Assembly (NCBI RefSeq): GCF_028606985.1
Contig: NZ_CP117416.1
Span: 313,501-377,500 of the forward strand
DNA from: Paenibacillus kyungheensis
Lineage (GTDB): Bacteria > Bacillota > Bacilli > Paenibacillales > Paenibacillaceae
Reading direction: 5' to 3'
Length of the DNA stretch: 64,000 nucleotides
Shown here: positions 8,280 to 16,248 of the stretch, piece by piece
Numbering within the stretch: position 1 is the stretch's first letter
How the letters are laid out: every line of letters begins with the position of its first letter
Position numbers and translations under genes: made by a program
The notes under the pieces: model-generated
What the model saw: only the letters and a program-made list of their open reading frames with translations
Database searches by the model: none
Told to the model about the DNA's origin: nothing

Positions 8280-8726
8280 ATGAAAAATAAAAAAGAAAAT
8301 CATGAAATCCCTATTTTATTAGACGCTTTAGATGATCTCCAAAATTCTCAAATGTTAGAAGAAGCTAAAGATGTAGTAGATTCTTTAATAGCAATGAGAG
8401 AACGAATGATTCCTCACCTTAAACTACAACAACGCGATTCGAGTTTTATTCATTATTTTGCGTATTATGTTATTCCCTACTGTGATACAGAATTTGTTGA
8501 ATCTATGTGGAATGAATGTAGTAGTTTTTTCTATAAAGAAGATACTACTGAATATACAGATCTTATAATCCTAGATAGTTTGATTCAGAAAAATATAGAT
8601 GTAGATAAAATAGTTGTTATTTTAAATGATAAATATACTAGAGCATATAATAGTGATCAAAACAAAAGTCTTGTTTTAGACTATTTAAAAGAAGTAAATA
8701 TATTAATAAGAAAAATAAAAAAATAG
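8280..8726 (+). CDS. Hypothetical all-helical protein, probable immunity protein
   Basis: 148 aa, ATG behind AGAAGGT. It is predicted almost wholly helical by eye: a charged N-terminal helix ('EEAKDVVDSLIAMRER'), an aromatic centre ('FIHYFAYYVIPYCD') and a C-terminal Lys/Ile-rich helix. There is no signal peptide or transmembrane segment. I do not recognise the family; the immunity role is inferred from context. Confidence 0.5.
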   Translation: MKNKKENHEIPILLDALDDLQNSQMLEEAKDVVDSLIAMRERMIPHLKLQQRDSSFIHYFAYYVIPYCDTEFVESMWNECSSFFYKEDTTEYTDLIILDSLIQKNIDVDKIVVILNDKYTRAYNSDQNKSLVLDYLKEVNILIRKIKK

Positions 8727-8845
8727 ATTAATTGCGATTTATTTTGACCTGAAGTTAGTCTCTGAAATTGTCTATTACTTGTTTCAAAGTAAGCAATTAA
8801 TAGCTATAGTACAAAGATTATATAGTAAATAAAGGAGATATGAAG

Positions 8846-9204
8846 TTGAGTATAAAAAAAATAATCGACGAATGTGATCCGATTGGACTACTTCCCTATA
8901 CTCCAGTTCAGATAACACTAGATTTTCAATTAGAATGTGGGAAGGCTATTTTGATATTATGATGTCTTATATTCAGCCTATTGCTAATGGAGAAAAAGGA
9001 TTATTTTACTATTATGATACGCATATCGGTTGGTACGATCATTCTCCTTGGAAGCTCCTGGATATTTCAGGCGTTATTAATGAATTACAAAGTATAGACA
9101 AAACACGTTTAGATCAAACATGTTCAGACATTTTAAGTGATATGTATAACTTAGCTTTACAAGCAAAAAAACAAGAAACGTATATTTGGATTACATATGA
9201 TTAG
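8846..9204 (+). pseudogene. Frameshifted immunity-like gene
   Basis: AAAGGAG at 8831-8837 sits 8 bases before a TTG at 8846 that opens a frame reading 'MSIKKIIDECDPIGLLPYTP'; this frame ends at a TGA at 8960-8962. The next frame is open from 8878 and runs to TAG at 9202-9204 with a good protein sequence ('WEGYFDIMMSYI', 'GLFYYYDTHIGWYDHSPW') but no ribosome site of its own. Joining the frames near 8905 gives about 119 residues. The N-terminal 'DPIGLLP' resembles DUF1871-like proteins, a weak resemblance. A sequencing error is the alternative. Confidence 0.6.
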
Positions 9205-9263
9205 TAAATCTATACATTGTTATCGATCTGATTTTGAAAATATTCTAAAAAGGTGAACACAAT

Positions 9264-9584
9264 ATGTCATCAATAAAAATTTATGTTGAAGATGATTCGG
9301 AGTTAGCAAATTTTGAAGCGTTAAACAAAGGTTTTCGGTCAGATGTGTATGTAGAAATAGGACAACTTAGATATAAATTAGCTGTTCACGATATCGTTAG
9401 ACTACAGCAGGATGTTCAATCAGAATACGAGAATTATGGATATTACGAGGTCTATCCAAATTTAATTATTGTAAAAGAAGTAACCATAGAAGAAATAACA
9501 CAAACAGTAACTCATTTATATCAATGTCACTTTTTTGAACACTTAAAACCAATAAACTCGATCGTGCTATGTACAGATAACTAA
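9264..9584 (+). CDS. Hypothetical protein, probable immunity protein
   Basis: 106 aa, ATG behind AAAGGTGA. The sequence alternates short strands ('SSIKIYVEDD', 'VYVEIGQLRYKLAV', 'NLIIVKEV') with a central helix, a small alpha+beta layout. No recognised family. It lies 17 bases before the third family B gene, so the two probably share a transcript. Confidence 0.55.
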   Translation: MSSIKIYVEDDSELANFEALNKGFRSDVYVEIGQLRYKLAVHDIVRLQQDVQSEYENYGYYEVYPNLIIVKEVTIEEITQTVTHLYQCHFFEHLKPINSIVLCTDN

Positions 9585-9601
9585 AATAAAAGGAGAAACA
9601 T

Positions 9602-9934
9602 ATGAAAAAGAAAATTACTAAAGAAGAATTCATTAATCAAAAAGGTGAACTTGCCTATGATGCAATGACAGATTTTTTAAATCTTGAAATCGATGATGAT
9701 TTTATTGAAGTAATGTATTCTTTTTTGAGTGTTGCGAATTTTCGGGTGGGAGAATATGAAGGCAATCAATATCTTTTGAGAAAATTAAATGCACAAGAAG
9801 TTGAAATCATTGATATTGGATCAGAAGGATTTGTTGAAGAAGAAAAGTTATTCAGATTTAATATAAGTGTAGCTGAGTTTTTATATATTTTAGACGAAAT
9901 CGATGAATGGAGAAAAGATTTCTGGAAAAATTGA
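9602..9934 (+). CDS. Hypothetical protein, family B copy 3
   Basis: 110 aa, ATG behind AAAGGAG. It carries the family B blocks ('DFLNLE', 'FLSVANFRVGEYEG', 'LRKLN', 'ILDEIDEW') seen at 6096 and 6463, with an extended N-terminus. It is separated from the other two by 3 kb, so family B was copied both in tandem and at a distance. The next gene starts 12 bases downstream. Confidence 0.6.
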   Translation: MKKKITKEEFINQKGELAYDAMTDFLNLEIDDDFIEVMYSFLSVANFRVGEYEGNQYLLRKLNAQEVEIIDIGSEGFVEEEKLFRFNISVAEFLYILDEIDEWRKDFWKN

Positions 9935-9946
9935 TGGGAGGACCAT

Positions 9947-10129
9947 ATGGAAGATATTTATCATGTAGCGTTAACTGATATGCAAAAGATAAAGCATACA
10001 TTTGAAAAGAATGAATCTCTGTATATTGCTGAGATCGATGGCAAAGAAATTCAGAGCTTAACTGATTATTTGACTCAAATGTCCGATATATTTCAATTTT
10101 CTATTATTTCAGTAAAAGGAGAATTATAA
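9947..10129 (+). CDS. Barstar-like N-terminal fragment, probably truncated
   Basis: 60 aa, ATG behind GGGAGGA. The stretch 'LYIAEIDGKEIQSLTDYL' resembles the first strand and helix of barstar-type ribonuclease inhibitors (strand, 'DGxxI', then a helix). The rest of a normal ~90-aa barstar, including the Tyr-Gly-x-Asn helix that plugs the RNase active site, is missing. The frame ends one base before the next start. It is likely a decayed immunity gene; an independent small protein is possible. Confidence 0.5.
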   Translation: MEDIYHVALTDMQKIKHTFEKNESLYIAEIDGKEIQSLTDYLTQMSDIFQFSIISVKGEL

Positions 10130-10130
10130 G

Positions 10131-10388
10131 GTGGAAATAAAGGTTACGATTCCAGATTATTCGTCTATCAATGGATTGCAATTAGATTGGGAGGAAGATT
10201 TTGAGATCTTTTCTAGCGTAGAAAATGATATCGTTAAGATCAGAGCTAATTCAGCAGGTCTAATTTCACTTGCCAAACACTTACTAATCTTAGCCCAAGC
10301 AGAAGTGCCAACAGGAAGCCATATTCACTTAGATGAATTGAATTCGTTAGAAACAGACTCAGCAGAAATAATCTTAGAGAAAATATAA
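10131..10388 (+). CDS. Imm32-like immunity protein
   Basis: 85 aa, GTG start 8 bases after AAGGAG, which lies inside the end of the barstar-like frame. The motif order 'SLAKHLLILAQ', 'VPTGSHIHLDE', 'NSLE' and a final 'IILEKI' fits the Imm32 family, a small cytoplasmic immunity family with conserved His residues. The length is normal. The one-base gap to the upstream gene suggests translational coupling or a deletion that joined them. Confidence 0.65.
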   Translation: MEIKVTIPDYSSINGLQLDWEEDFEIFSSVENDIVKIRANSAGLISLAKHLLILAQAEVPTGSHIHLDELNSLETDSAEIILEKI

Positions 10389-10502
10389 CTTCAACTGATT
10401 TTCACACTATAAAACAAGCTTTGTTACAGTGTAGAAATATCAAAAAAAGCGCGATTTCACTATATTGCATTTTTTTTAAATAATACGTTTCGATTAATTG
10501 AG

Positions 10503-10970
10503 GTGAATATTACGTTTACATATAAACGAACAAATAAAATTATTGAAGGGACACTGATCTACCGAAAAGAAGATCATTCGTTTGACTTTGAGCCAATGAG
10601 GAGTAGCGATTTTACTATACTTATTGGATATTTAAATATTACATTCGATTCTCATACTAGAGCAGCACGTCAGATATGGGGATTGAATTCTTATGACTCA
10701 TGGCAACATAAAACTTTACAAAAAACCGTATCTTTTAAAGGCGATCTATTATTAGACGCTTCAATAAAGATAGAATCAGGAGAAGCTGAAAGAATTATTG
10801 AAGTGGATACCTGGTCTACTTTTTACGATAAGCAGTCTGGTTGGATTTGTATAGGTCATCCTGAATGCCATCTTGCAGAAATAGCGATCGAATTTGCTTC
10901 TTCTACTATAGCTATTTTAGAAAACTATACCTTGAAAGCTATCTGGCTGAAGCCTCATTTTGTGACTTAA
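10503..10970 (+). CDS. Hypothetical protein, probable immunity protein; start codon uncertain
   Basis: About 155 aa. The only standard start, GTG at 10503, overlaps the ribosome site GAGGTG itself. The next codons are ATT (10509) and ACG (10512); ACG lies 6 bases after the site and may be a mutated ATG or a rare start. The product contains 'IWGLNSYDSWQHKTL', 'GDLLLDASIKI' and 'SGWICIGHPE', and is soluble. No family recognised; it closes the AT-rich array. Confidence 0.6.
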   Translation: MNITFTYKRTNKIIEGTLIYRKEDHSFDFEPMRSSDFTILIGYLNITFDSHTRAARQIWGLNSYDSWQHKTLQKTVSFKGDLLLDASIKIESGEAERIIEVDTWSTFYDKQSGWICIGHPECHLAEIAIEFASSTIAILENYTLKAIWLKPHFVT

Positions 10971-11017
10971 AATAGAGTACAACGAATAGAGATCATATTG
11001 TTAAAAAGTGTTCACAC

Positions 11018-11058
11018 AAAAAAGAGATAGATTCATTTATATGAACCTATCTCTTTTT
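11018..11058. terminator. Bidirectional terminator
   Basis: The arms AAAAAGAGATAG and CTATCTCTTTTT, with extra pairing of ATTCAT/ATGAAC, serve the array on the plus strand and the GNAT gene on the minus strand. It also marks the edge of the AT-rich array. Confidence 0.85.
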
Positions 11059-11067
11059 GATTTTACT

Positions 11068-11577
11068 TTACACCAAGTGCTTATAATACAAATTTGTAGC
11101 ATCTAATCCATCATTTCCAGACTTGGCGTAGTTCGGGATTTGTCCGGCTTGGATATAGCCTAATGACTGATAAAGAAGATTGGAAGGATCTCCATCTCGG
11201 GTATCCAGTACAAGTAGAATACGGTTTTCTTCTGTTGCTTTGTGTTCGATATGTTCCATCAGTTGGCGAGCAGTACCATGACGGCGGTAGTTCAGGTGTA
11301 CCATAAGCTTGGCTACTTCAGCTCGGTGATCTCCATTGGGCTTGGTACATAGATGTAATTGAATCGTACCGGCAATAATATTGTTGATTTTGGCAACATA
11401 CAATAATGTTCCCGGTTGTAGCACCTGTCCCCAGTAAGTATTAGCTTCTGCGTGATCCATAGGGGGAAGAAAACCGATAGATGCGCCTGCATCTACAATC
11501 TGTACCAGCATATCCGACATTTCATCCAGATACGGTTCGATATGTTGTACTTGTTCGATAACAACTGTCTGTAGCAA
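11068..11577 (-). CDS. GNAT family N-acetyltransferase
   Basis: 169 aa, TTG start behind GGAGGTG. Cytoplasmic acyl-CoA transferase of the GNAT fold: the 'AEVAKLMVHLNYRRHGTARQL' segment (near residues 86-106) is motif A, where R-R-x-G-x-A binds the pyrophosphate of acetyl-CoA; 'LVLDTRDGDPSNLLYQSLGY' follows as motif B. The substrate cannot be told from sequence. It is transcribed alone, with a terminator shared with the immunity array. Confidence 0.9.
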   Translation of the reverse strand: MLQTVVIEQVQHIEPYLDEMSDMLVQIVDAGASIGFLPPMDHAEANTYWGQVLQPGTLLYVAKINNIIAGTIQLHLCTKPNGDHRAEVAKLMVHLNYRRHGTARQLMEHIEHKATEENRILLVLDTRDGDPSNLLYQSLGYIQAGQIPNYAKSGNDGLDATNLYYKHLV

Positions 11578-11711
11578 GGGAGCACCTCCATATATAAGTC
11601 AGTAATACTATAGGTTTTATTGTATCGTCTCACCTTTATTGTAAAAATAGTAAAGTGGAAGCGAAATATTTCTACTTTTCGTATCGAATCGGTTTTCTGT
11701 TTTTTAGACGA

Positions 11712-13505
11712 TCAGGTGTCTTGAAACCACAGCGTAGCAAAGTCTACCCATCCTTTAGGATTTACGTGTACTCCGCGCAATGATGGATGATAGATTGTAC
11801 TGGCTGTGCGTACCACTAGAAATGCACTGGTACAGGATTCCTGTAGTAACTGATTAACAGCAACAGACCATTGCATAATAGCTTCCTGTGCAGAAGAAGC
11901 AAGCATATGTTGAGTGAGTTGATCTAATTGATCGACCGTCCGGGCAGGAAGGGAATGTCTGATAAAGTTACGATGTGATTGGACATGTTCTAGTAGGCTA
12001 ATTGGATTGTCGCTAACCATCGCTTCGAATAATATAAGGTCTGCTTGTTCCATCGTGTCCGGTTGTATCGTCTCTGCCCATGTTACAATATGCACCTGTA
12101 TAACGATCCCGAATGTCTGATATTGTTGTTGAAGCCAGTACGCATGTGTAGCATGACGGGCAAACGTATACAAATGCAGTGCTTCTCCAGCATAAGAAGT
12201 TTGTTGTAACTGCGCTACTATATCTTCTGTCATGATATGATATGGTGCTTGCTCTGCTAACGATTCTGCTTGAATATGTAATCCAGATGCAGGACGCAGA
12301 TATGTTGATCCTAGTTCGCGTACCATGTGTAGACGGTCGATGCCCTGTACTAACACTTCACGAAATCTGTGATCTTGCAAAATAGTATCTTTTCGCAGAT
12401 TAAAGGTTAGTGTCGATACCCCTGTGACCGTTTGTGTTAAAGGCATTTCCAGATCGGCAGGAATAGGAAATTCTCCTGTCACTACAGTCAATACACCAGG
12501 GCTAGTCCCAAAGCAAGCTTCTGCTTCGTTCTCAGGTACAATAATAATCTCAATCTGATCGATATGACCTCTATATCCAAAATAAGATGGAAATAATGTC
12601 AGCGTACATTTTCCAGTATGATGAGATACCACCTGATAAGGCCCTGAACCGATCGGCAGTGTATGTTGTGGATGGGTTGAAAGCTCGGATGCAGGAGAGA
12701 TCGAAGCAGCACTATGACTAAGATAGAAAAGAAATAGCGCATTCGGTCGGCGTAGTATTATCTGTATTTGATAAGGATGTATCACTTGAATATAGTCGAT
12801 ATCTTGAACCAACCAGTGATGAACAACAGATGGATCTTGTAATCGGGTAAGGCTAGCATATACATCTTGTGCAGTTAACTCTTGTCCATGGTGAAAAGTA
12901 ATTCCTTTGGTAAGATAAAATGTCCAACAGGTAGCACCTTCGTTAACTTCCCAATGATGAGCAATGTCTTTGGTAAATGTCTGTTGCAAGTGATTGTATT
13001 GCACTAATCGGCTGTAGATTTGATGCACTAGATGCGTATCGAAAGCATACAAAGCGTTAGCTGGCTCTAGCGATACAATCGGTCTATAAATCGGCAACCG
13101 CAATGTCTCGATCACCCGATCTTGTCCAACCTGTTGTGTACTATATCCGAAGTAAGTCATAAGCCATTCTAGAAATAACGGGCGTACAATAGCGAGTGTC
13201 TCATGGGCTTGAAGCCAAGCAAAAGCACTTTGCACATCTCCTTGGAGAACTCGTTCTTTAGCTTCATCTAATAATGCAGTCGTCACCGGATGCAAAAAAG
13301 TTAGTTCAGACGTATTTCCACGACCTCGACCGGAGCGAAATTCGATCCAACGCGCTTGTTCCATTTTGGTAATAATTAATTTGGCATTACGAGGTGTGCA
13401 AAATAAAGCTTGTGCTAATTGATCCATCGTAATATGAAAAGATTGTTGATCTGCATACTGTTGAAAAGCGAATCTGAGCTGTACATAATCTTCGGCTATT
13501 CGCAA
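11712..13505 (-). CDS. SgrR-like transcriptional regulator with fused solute-binding domain
   Basis: 597 aa from a TTG at 13505, placed 8 bases after AAAGGAGAG; the frame stays open upstream but without a ribosome site. Residues ~1-100 form a winged-helix domain ('MDQLAQALFCTPRNAKLIITKMEQ', then a wing with R-G-R-G). Residues ~145-590 are an SBP_bac_5 peptide/solute-binding domain ('GITFHHGQELTAQDVYASLTRL'). This is the SgrR layout: a cytoplasmic regulator that senses a small solute through the binding domain. There is no signal peptide. The nearby secreted binding protein at 14444 is a plausible target. The ligand is unknown. Confidence 0.85.
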   Translation of the reverse strand: MRIAEDYVQLRFAFQQYADQQSFHITMDQLAQALFCTPRNAKLIITKMEQARWIEFRSGRGRGNTSELTFLHPVTTALLDEAKERVLQGDVQSAFAWLQAHETLAIVRPLFLEWLMTYFGYSTQQVGQDRVIETLRLPIYRPIVSLEPANALYAFDTHLVHQIYSRLVQYNHLQQTFTKDIAHHWEVNEGATCWTFYLTKGITFHHGQELTAQDVYASLTRLQDPSVVHHWLVQDIDYIQVIHPYQIQIILRRPNALFLFYLSHSAASISPASELSTHPQHTLPIGSGPYQVVSHHTGKCTLTLFPSYFGYRGHIDQIEIIIVPENEAEACFGTSPGVLTVVTGEFPIPADLEMPLTQTVTGVSTLTFNLRKDTILQDHRFREVLVQGIDRLHMVRELGSTYLRPASGLHIQAESLAEQAPYHIMTEDIVAQLQQTSYAGEALHLYTFARHATHAYWLQQQYQTFGIVIQVHIVTWAETIQPDTMEQADLILFEAMVSDNPISLLEHVQSHRNFIRHSLPARTVDQLDQLTQHMLASSAQEAIMQWSVAVNQLLQESCTSAFLVVRTASTIYHPSLRGVHVNPKGWVDFATLWFQDT

Positions 13506-13659
13506 AATCGCTCTCTCCTTTACACTATCCAAAGCACACCATGAATAAGTTCTACTGTAAAACATAGTAGCAGAAAAGCAAAAGTAAAGAAAAGTGATCG
13601 CTGATAAACAAAATAGATATAATAGATAGTGTATATTGACTGGAAATGGAGATACATAC

Positions 13660-14382
13660 ATGTGGATTGCATTGTTAGTAACAGGAATAGTTTATCTAGG
13701 CTACTGGTTCGTTCAGCGTATGAAGAGCAAGCGATGGAATACACCGATAAAAGTGATTATCGGATTAGATACACCGCCACCTGCTACCTTTTTTGTCAAA
13801 GAAGCCAAGCAACAGGAAGGGATAGACTTTTATCATAAAGCCACATGGTTACGTGTGAAAAGTAACGATTCGATCGCAGTTCAAGTCGAAATCGACCGTA
13901 TTCTAGCACAGATGGATCGCTTTGCTCCATCCCGGCAATCTGTCAGTGAAAAATGGGTGTTTACGACAGTCGAAGAGTGGATACTGGTAAGCAGTTATGA
14001 TCTGCCTTCTCCTGAAGATTATCAGGGGGCGCAACAATTGGAACAACTATTACAATTATTAAGCAGTAGATTTGGAGAAGTTCATTATTTTGCTCATTAT
14101 CAGACCGTTCATTATTACGCATGGGCCAAAGCAATCAACGGGCATTTAATTCGTGCATACGCATACATAAGTACAAAAGAAGATCCTCTCTGGGAAGAAG
14201 GTAGATTAACTCCTGAAGAAATACAGTTAGATTTGGATTTTCGAGATACAGGACGAATCGTGGAGTGGGAAGATAGTATAGAGGAAGAACAAAGCCATAC
14301 ACCTGATGAACATTCGGTAAAATTGATCGCTGCTGCATGGCGAGCTACAAGTGAACAGTCTGCTTTTGAGCCGAAAGGTTGA
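13660..14382 (+). CDS. Membrane-anchored protein of unknown function
   Basis: 240 aa from the ATG at 13660, which follows TGGAGAT; the frame begins earlier but without a ribosome site. One N-terminal transmembrane helix ('MWIALLVTGIVYLGYWFVQRM') is followed by a positive cluster and a soluble domain, so the bulk should face the cytoplasm. The soluble part has 'WVFTTVEEWILVSSYDLPS' and 'VHYFAHYQTVHYYAWAK', then an acidic tail. No family is recognised. It is divergent from the SgrR-like gene, sharing a 154-base intergenic region. Confidence 0.7.
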   Translation: MWIALLVTGIVYLGYWFVQRMKSKRWNTPIKVIIGLDTPPPATFFVKEAKQQEGIDFYHKATWLRVKSNDSIAVQVEIDRILAQMDRFAPSRQSVSEKWVFTTVEEWILVSSYDLPSPEDYQGAQQLEQLLQLLSSRFGEVHYFAHYQTVHYYAWAKAINGHLIRAYAYISTKEDPLWEEGRLTPEEIQLDLDFRDTGRIVEWEDSIEEEQSHTPDEHSVKLIAAAWRATSEQSAFEPKG

Positions 14383-14394
14383 TAGTTATAGATC

Positions 14395-14434
14395 AAAAAG
14401 CACAACTGCGCTACATATGGCAGTTGTGCTTTTG
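14395..14434. terminator. Bidirectional terminator between convergent genes
   Basis: The arms AAAAGCACAACTGC and GCAGTTGTGCTTTT surround a 9-base loop, with A- and T-runs on either side. It serves 13660 (plus) and 14444 (minus). Confidence 0.9.
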
Positions 14435-14443
14435 AATAAGACA

Positions 14444-16042
14444 TTACTTTTTATATCCGTACACAAAGTGAATAGCACCGGAGTAATCTACATATACATC
14501 GTGTACATTCGACTTTTGCAGAAAATACGTATTAAAATAATAAAGAGGGATAGCAACCATCTGATCGGTAAGCATTTTTTCAGCGGCACGATATTCTTTC
14601 ATACGAGCTTTGGCATCAGTTAAGTTGTATGCTTTTGTAATATGAGCATCATAGGTAGCATTTTTCCAACCTGATGTATTTTCACTGTTCCAGGAAGTAA
14701 ATAATTCTAGAAAAGCAGCAGGATCGTTATAATCGGCTGACCACCCACTGCGTGCAATCTGATAGTTTTTCTTTTGCTTGTCTTGTAATAATGTATAGAA
14801 ATTTTCAACTTTTACTTTGATCGTCACACCCAGATTTCTTTTCCACATATCTGTAATCTGATTAGCGACATATTGATTGCCTTCACCATTAGTAATTAAC
14901 GTGATCGATGGCAGAGAAGTGATATGTTCTTCTCTCATTCCTTTTTTCAATAATTGACGGGCGATTTTAGCGCTAGTCTCAAAGTTCGTTACTGGATATT
15001 GTTTACGGAATGTAGAAGTAGCTCCTTTGATTACAGGTGGTACAAATCCATAAGCAGATTTGGGACTAATTAACGAAGAACGTTTGATCGACATCGCAAA
15101 CGCTTTACGGATATTGACATTGTTAAACGGCTTTTTTGTCACGTTAAAAGTATAATAATAGAGCGATGCTGTGTTTGGATAGACTGTTTCTTTTCTCATG
15201 GTGTTAGTCATTTTATAGGTTGGAATATTACTTTCTGTGATGCCTGACCAGTCAATGGCTCCTGATCGGTACATATTATTTTCTTTATCAGGATCGTTGA
15301 TAAAACGGACAAATACTTGATCAAAATGAACTTTTTCTGCTTGAGCATATTGAGGATTACGAGCTAATGTGATGGAGCGTCCTTTGGTCCAATTGGTAAC
15401 GACAAAAGGGCCGTTACTTACAATAGATGATGCTTGGCTCCCCCAATGAGTAGAGGCTGTCATACTTGTAGCATGTACAGGGAAAAAGGCAGGAGACGAT
15501 AATGTTTCGAGAAAGTAAGGCAACGGTTGTTGCAGAACGATTTGCAACGTATGATCGTCTAACGCTTGAAATCCTAATTGGCTCGCATCGGTAAGTGTAC
15601 CTTTATAATAGTCTTGAGCATGAGCAATCGGAAATAACATAGAAGCTAATGGAGAACGGGTTGCAGGTGATAGTACTCGTTGCCATGCGTTGACAAATTC
15701 AGAAGCGACAAGTGGCTCACCGTTACTCCAGCGAGCATCGGCACGTAATGTAAATGTATATGTTTTGCCATCAGGTGAAATGGTCCACGATTCCGCAACC
15801 CCTGATTCTATTGCTCCATTCGGTTGGGTACGCACAAGCCCTTCAAAAATTGCTTCCACAATCGTACTGGTTGTGCTATCGCTGGACAATGCAGGATCAA
15901 GAGTAACCGGTTCCAAATACAGATTAAAACGAAACGTTTTGGCTGTAGTAGTAGCCGCTTGAGTGATGTTAGATGTACTTGTACCAAATAACAATACACA
16001 GGTAAATAAAATCAAAAAACGGGTTATGTAGGTACTTCTCAT
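14444..16042 (-). CDS. Extracellular peptide-type solute-binding protein (SBP_bac_5)
   Basis: 532 aa from ATG at 16042, downstream of AGGAGG; a TTG at 16066 lies upstream of that site and is rejected. N-terminal signal 'ITRFLILFTCVLLFG' leads to 'TQAATTTAKTF'. The mature part is a full OppA/DppE-type domain ('EPVTLDPALSSDS', 'GKTYTFTLRADARWSNGEPL', 'YNDPAAFLELF'). It binds oligopeptides or similar solutes. The lipobox Cys expected in a Gram-positive bacterium is not seen: the one Cys lies inside the hydrophobic core after F-T. No permease or ATPase genes accompany it. Confidence 0.9.
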   Translation of the reverse strand: MRSTYITRFLILFTCVLLFGTSTSNITQAATTTAKTFRFNLYLEPVTLDPALSSDSTTSTIVEAIFEGLVRTQPNGAIESGVAESWTISPDGKTYTFTLRADARWSNGEPLVASEFVNAWQRVLSPATRSPLASMLFPIAHAQDYYKGTLTDASQLGFQALDDHTLQIVLQQPLPYFLETLSSPAFFPVHATSMTASTHWGSQASSIVSNGPFVVTNWTKGRSITLARNPQYAQAEKVHFDQVFVRFINDPDKENNMYRSGAIDWSGITESNIPTYKMTNTMRKETVYPNTASLYYYTFNVTKKPFNNVNIRKAFAMSIKRSSLISPKSAYGFVPPVIKGATSTFRKQYPVTNFETSAKIARQLLKKGMREEHITSLPSITLITNGEGNQYVANQITDMWKRNLGVTIKVKVENFYTLLQDKQKKNYQIARSGWSADYNDPAAFLELFTSWNSENTSGWKNATYDAHITKAYNLTDAKARMKEYRAAEKMLTDQMVAIPLYYFNTYFLQKSNVHDVYVDYSGAIHFVYGYKK

Positions 16043-16248
16043 AAATAAATATATCCTCCTTAACAATAAGTACGTTCCTTCTAGTTATAGCATACTATTG
16101 TGTCAGGTAGCGTATCAATTCTATAATGTCCAACGATACGTTTACACATGTTTATCTATAAATATTCAAAAAAATTGTAATTCATGAACTATTGAAGTCG
16201 GGTAATATAATAATGTAAAGAAGTAAGAGTAAGGAGAGGCTAATAGTT

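Noticed and set aside
10388-10500. A terminator after the Imm32-like gene
   Set aside because: T-run present, but the possible stems are weak and interrupted.
1-11000. Prophage or integrative element origin of the AT-rich array
   Set aside because: No integrase, phage structural gene, transposase, tRNA or direct repeats were seen within the window.
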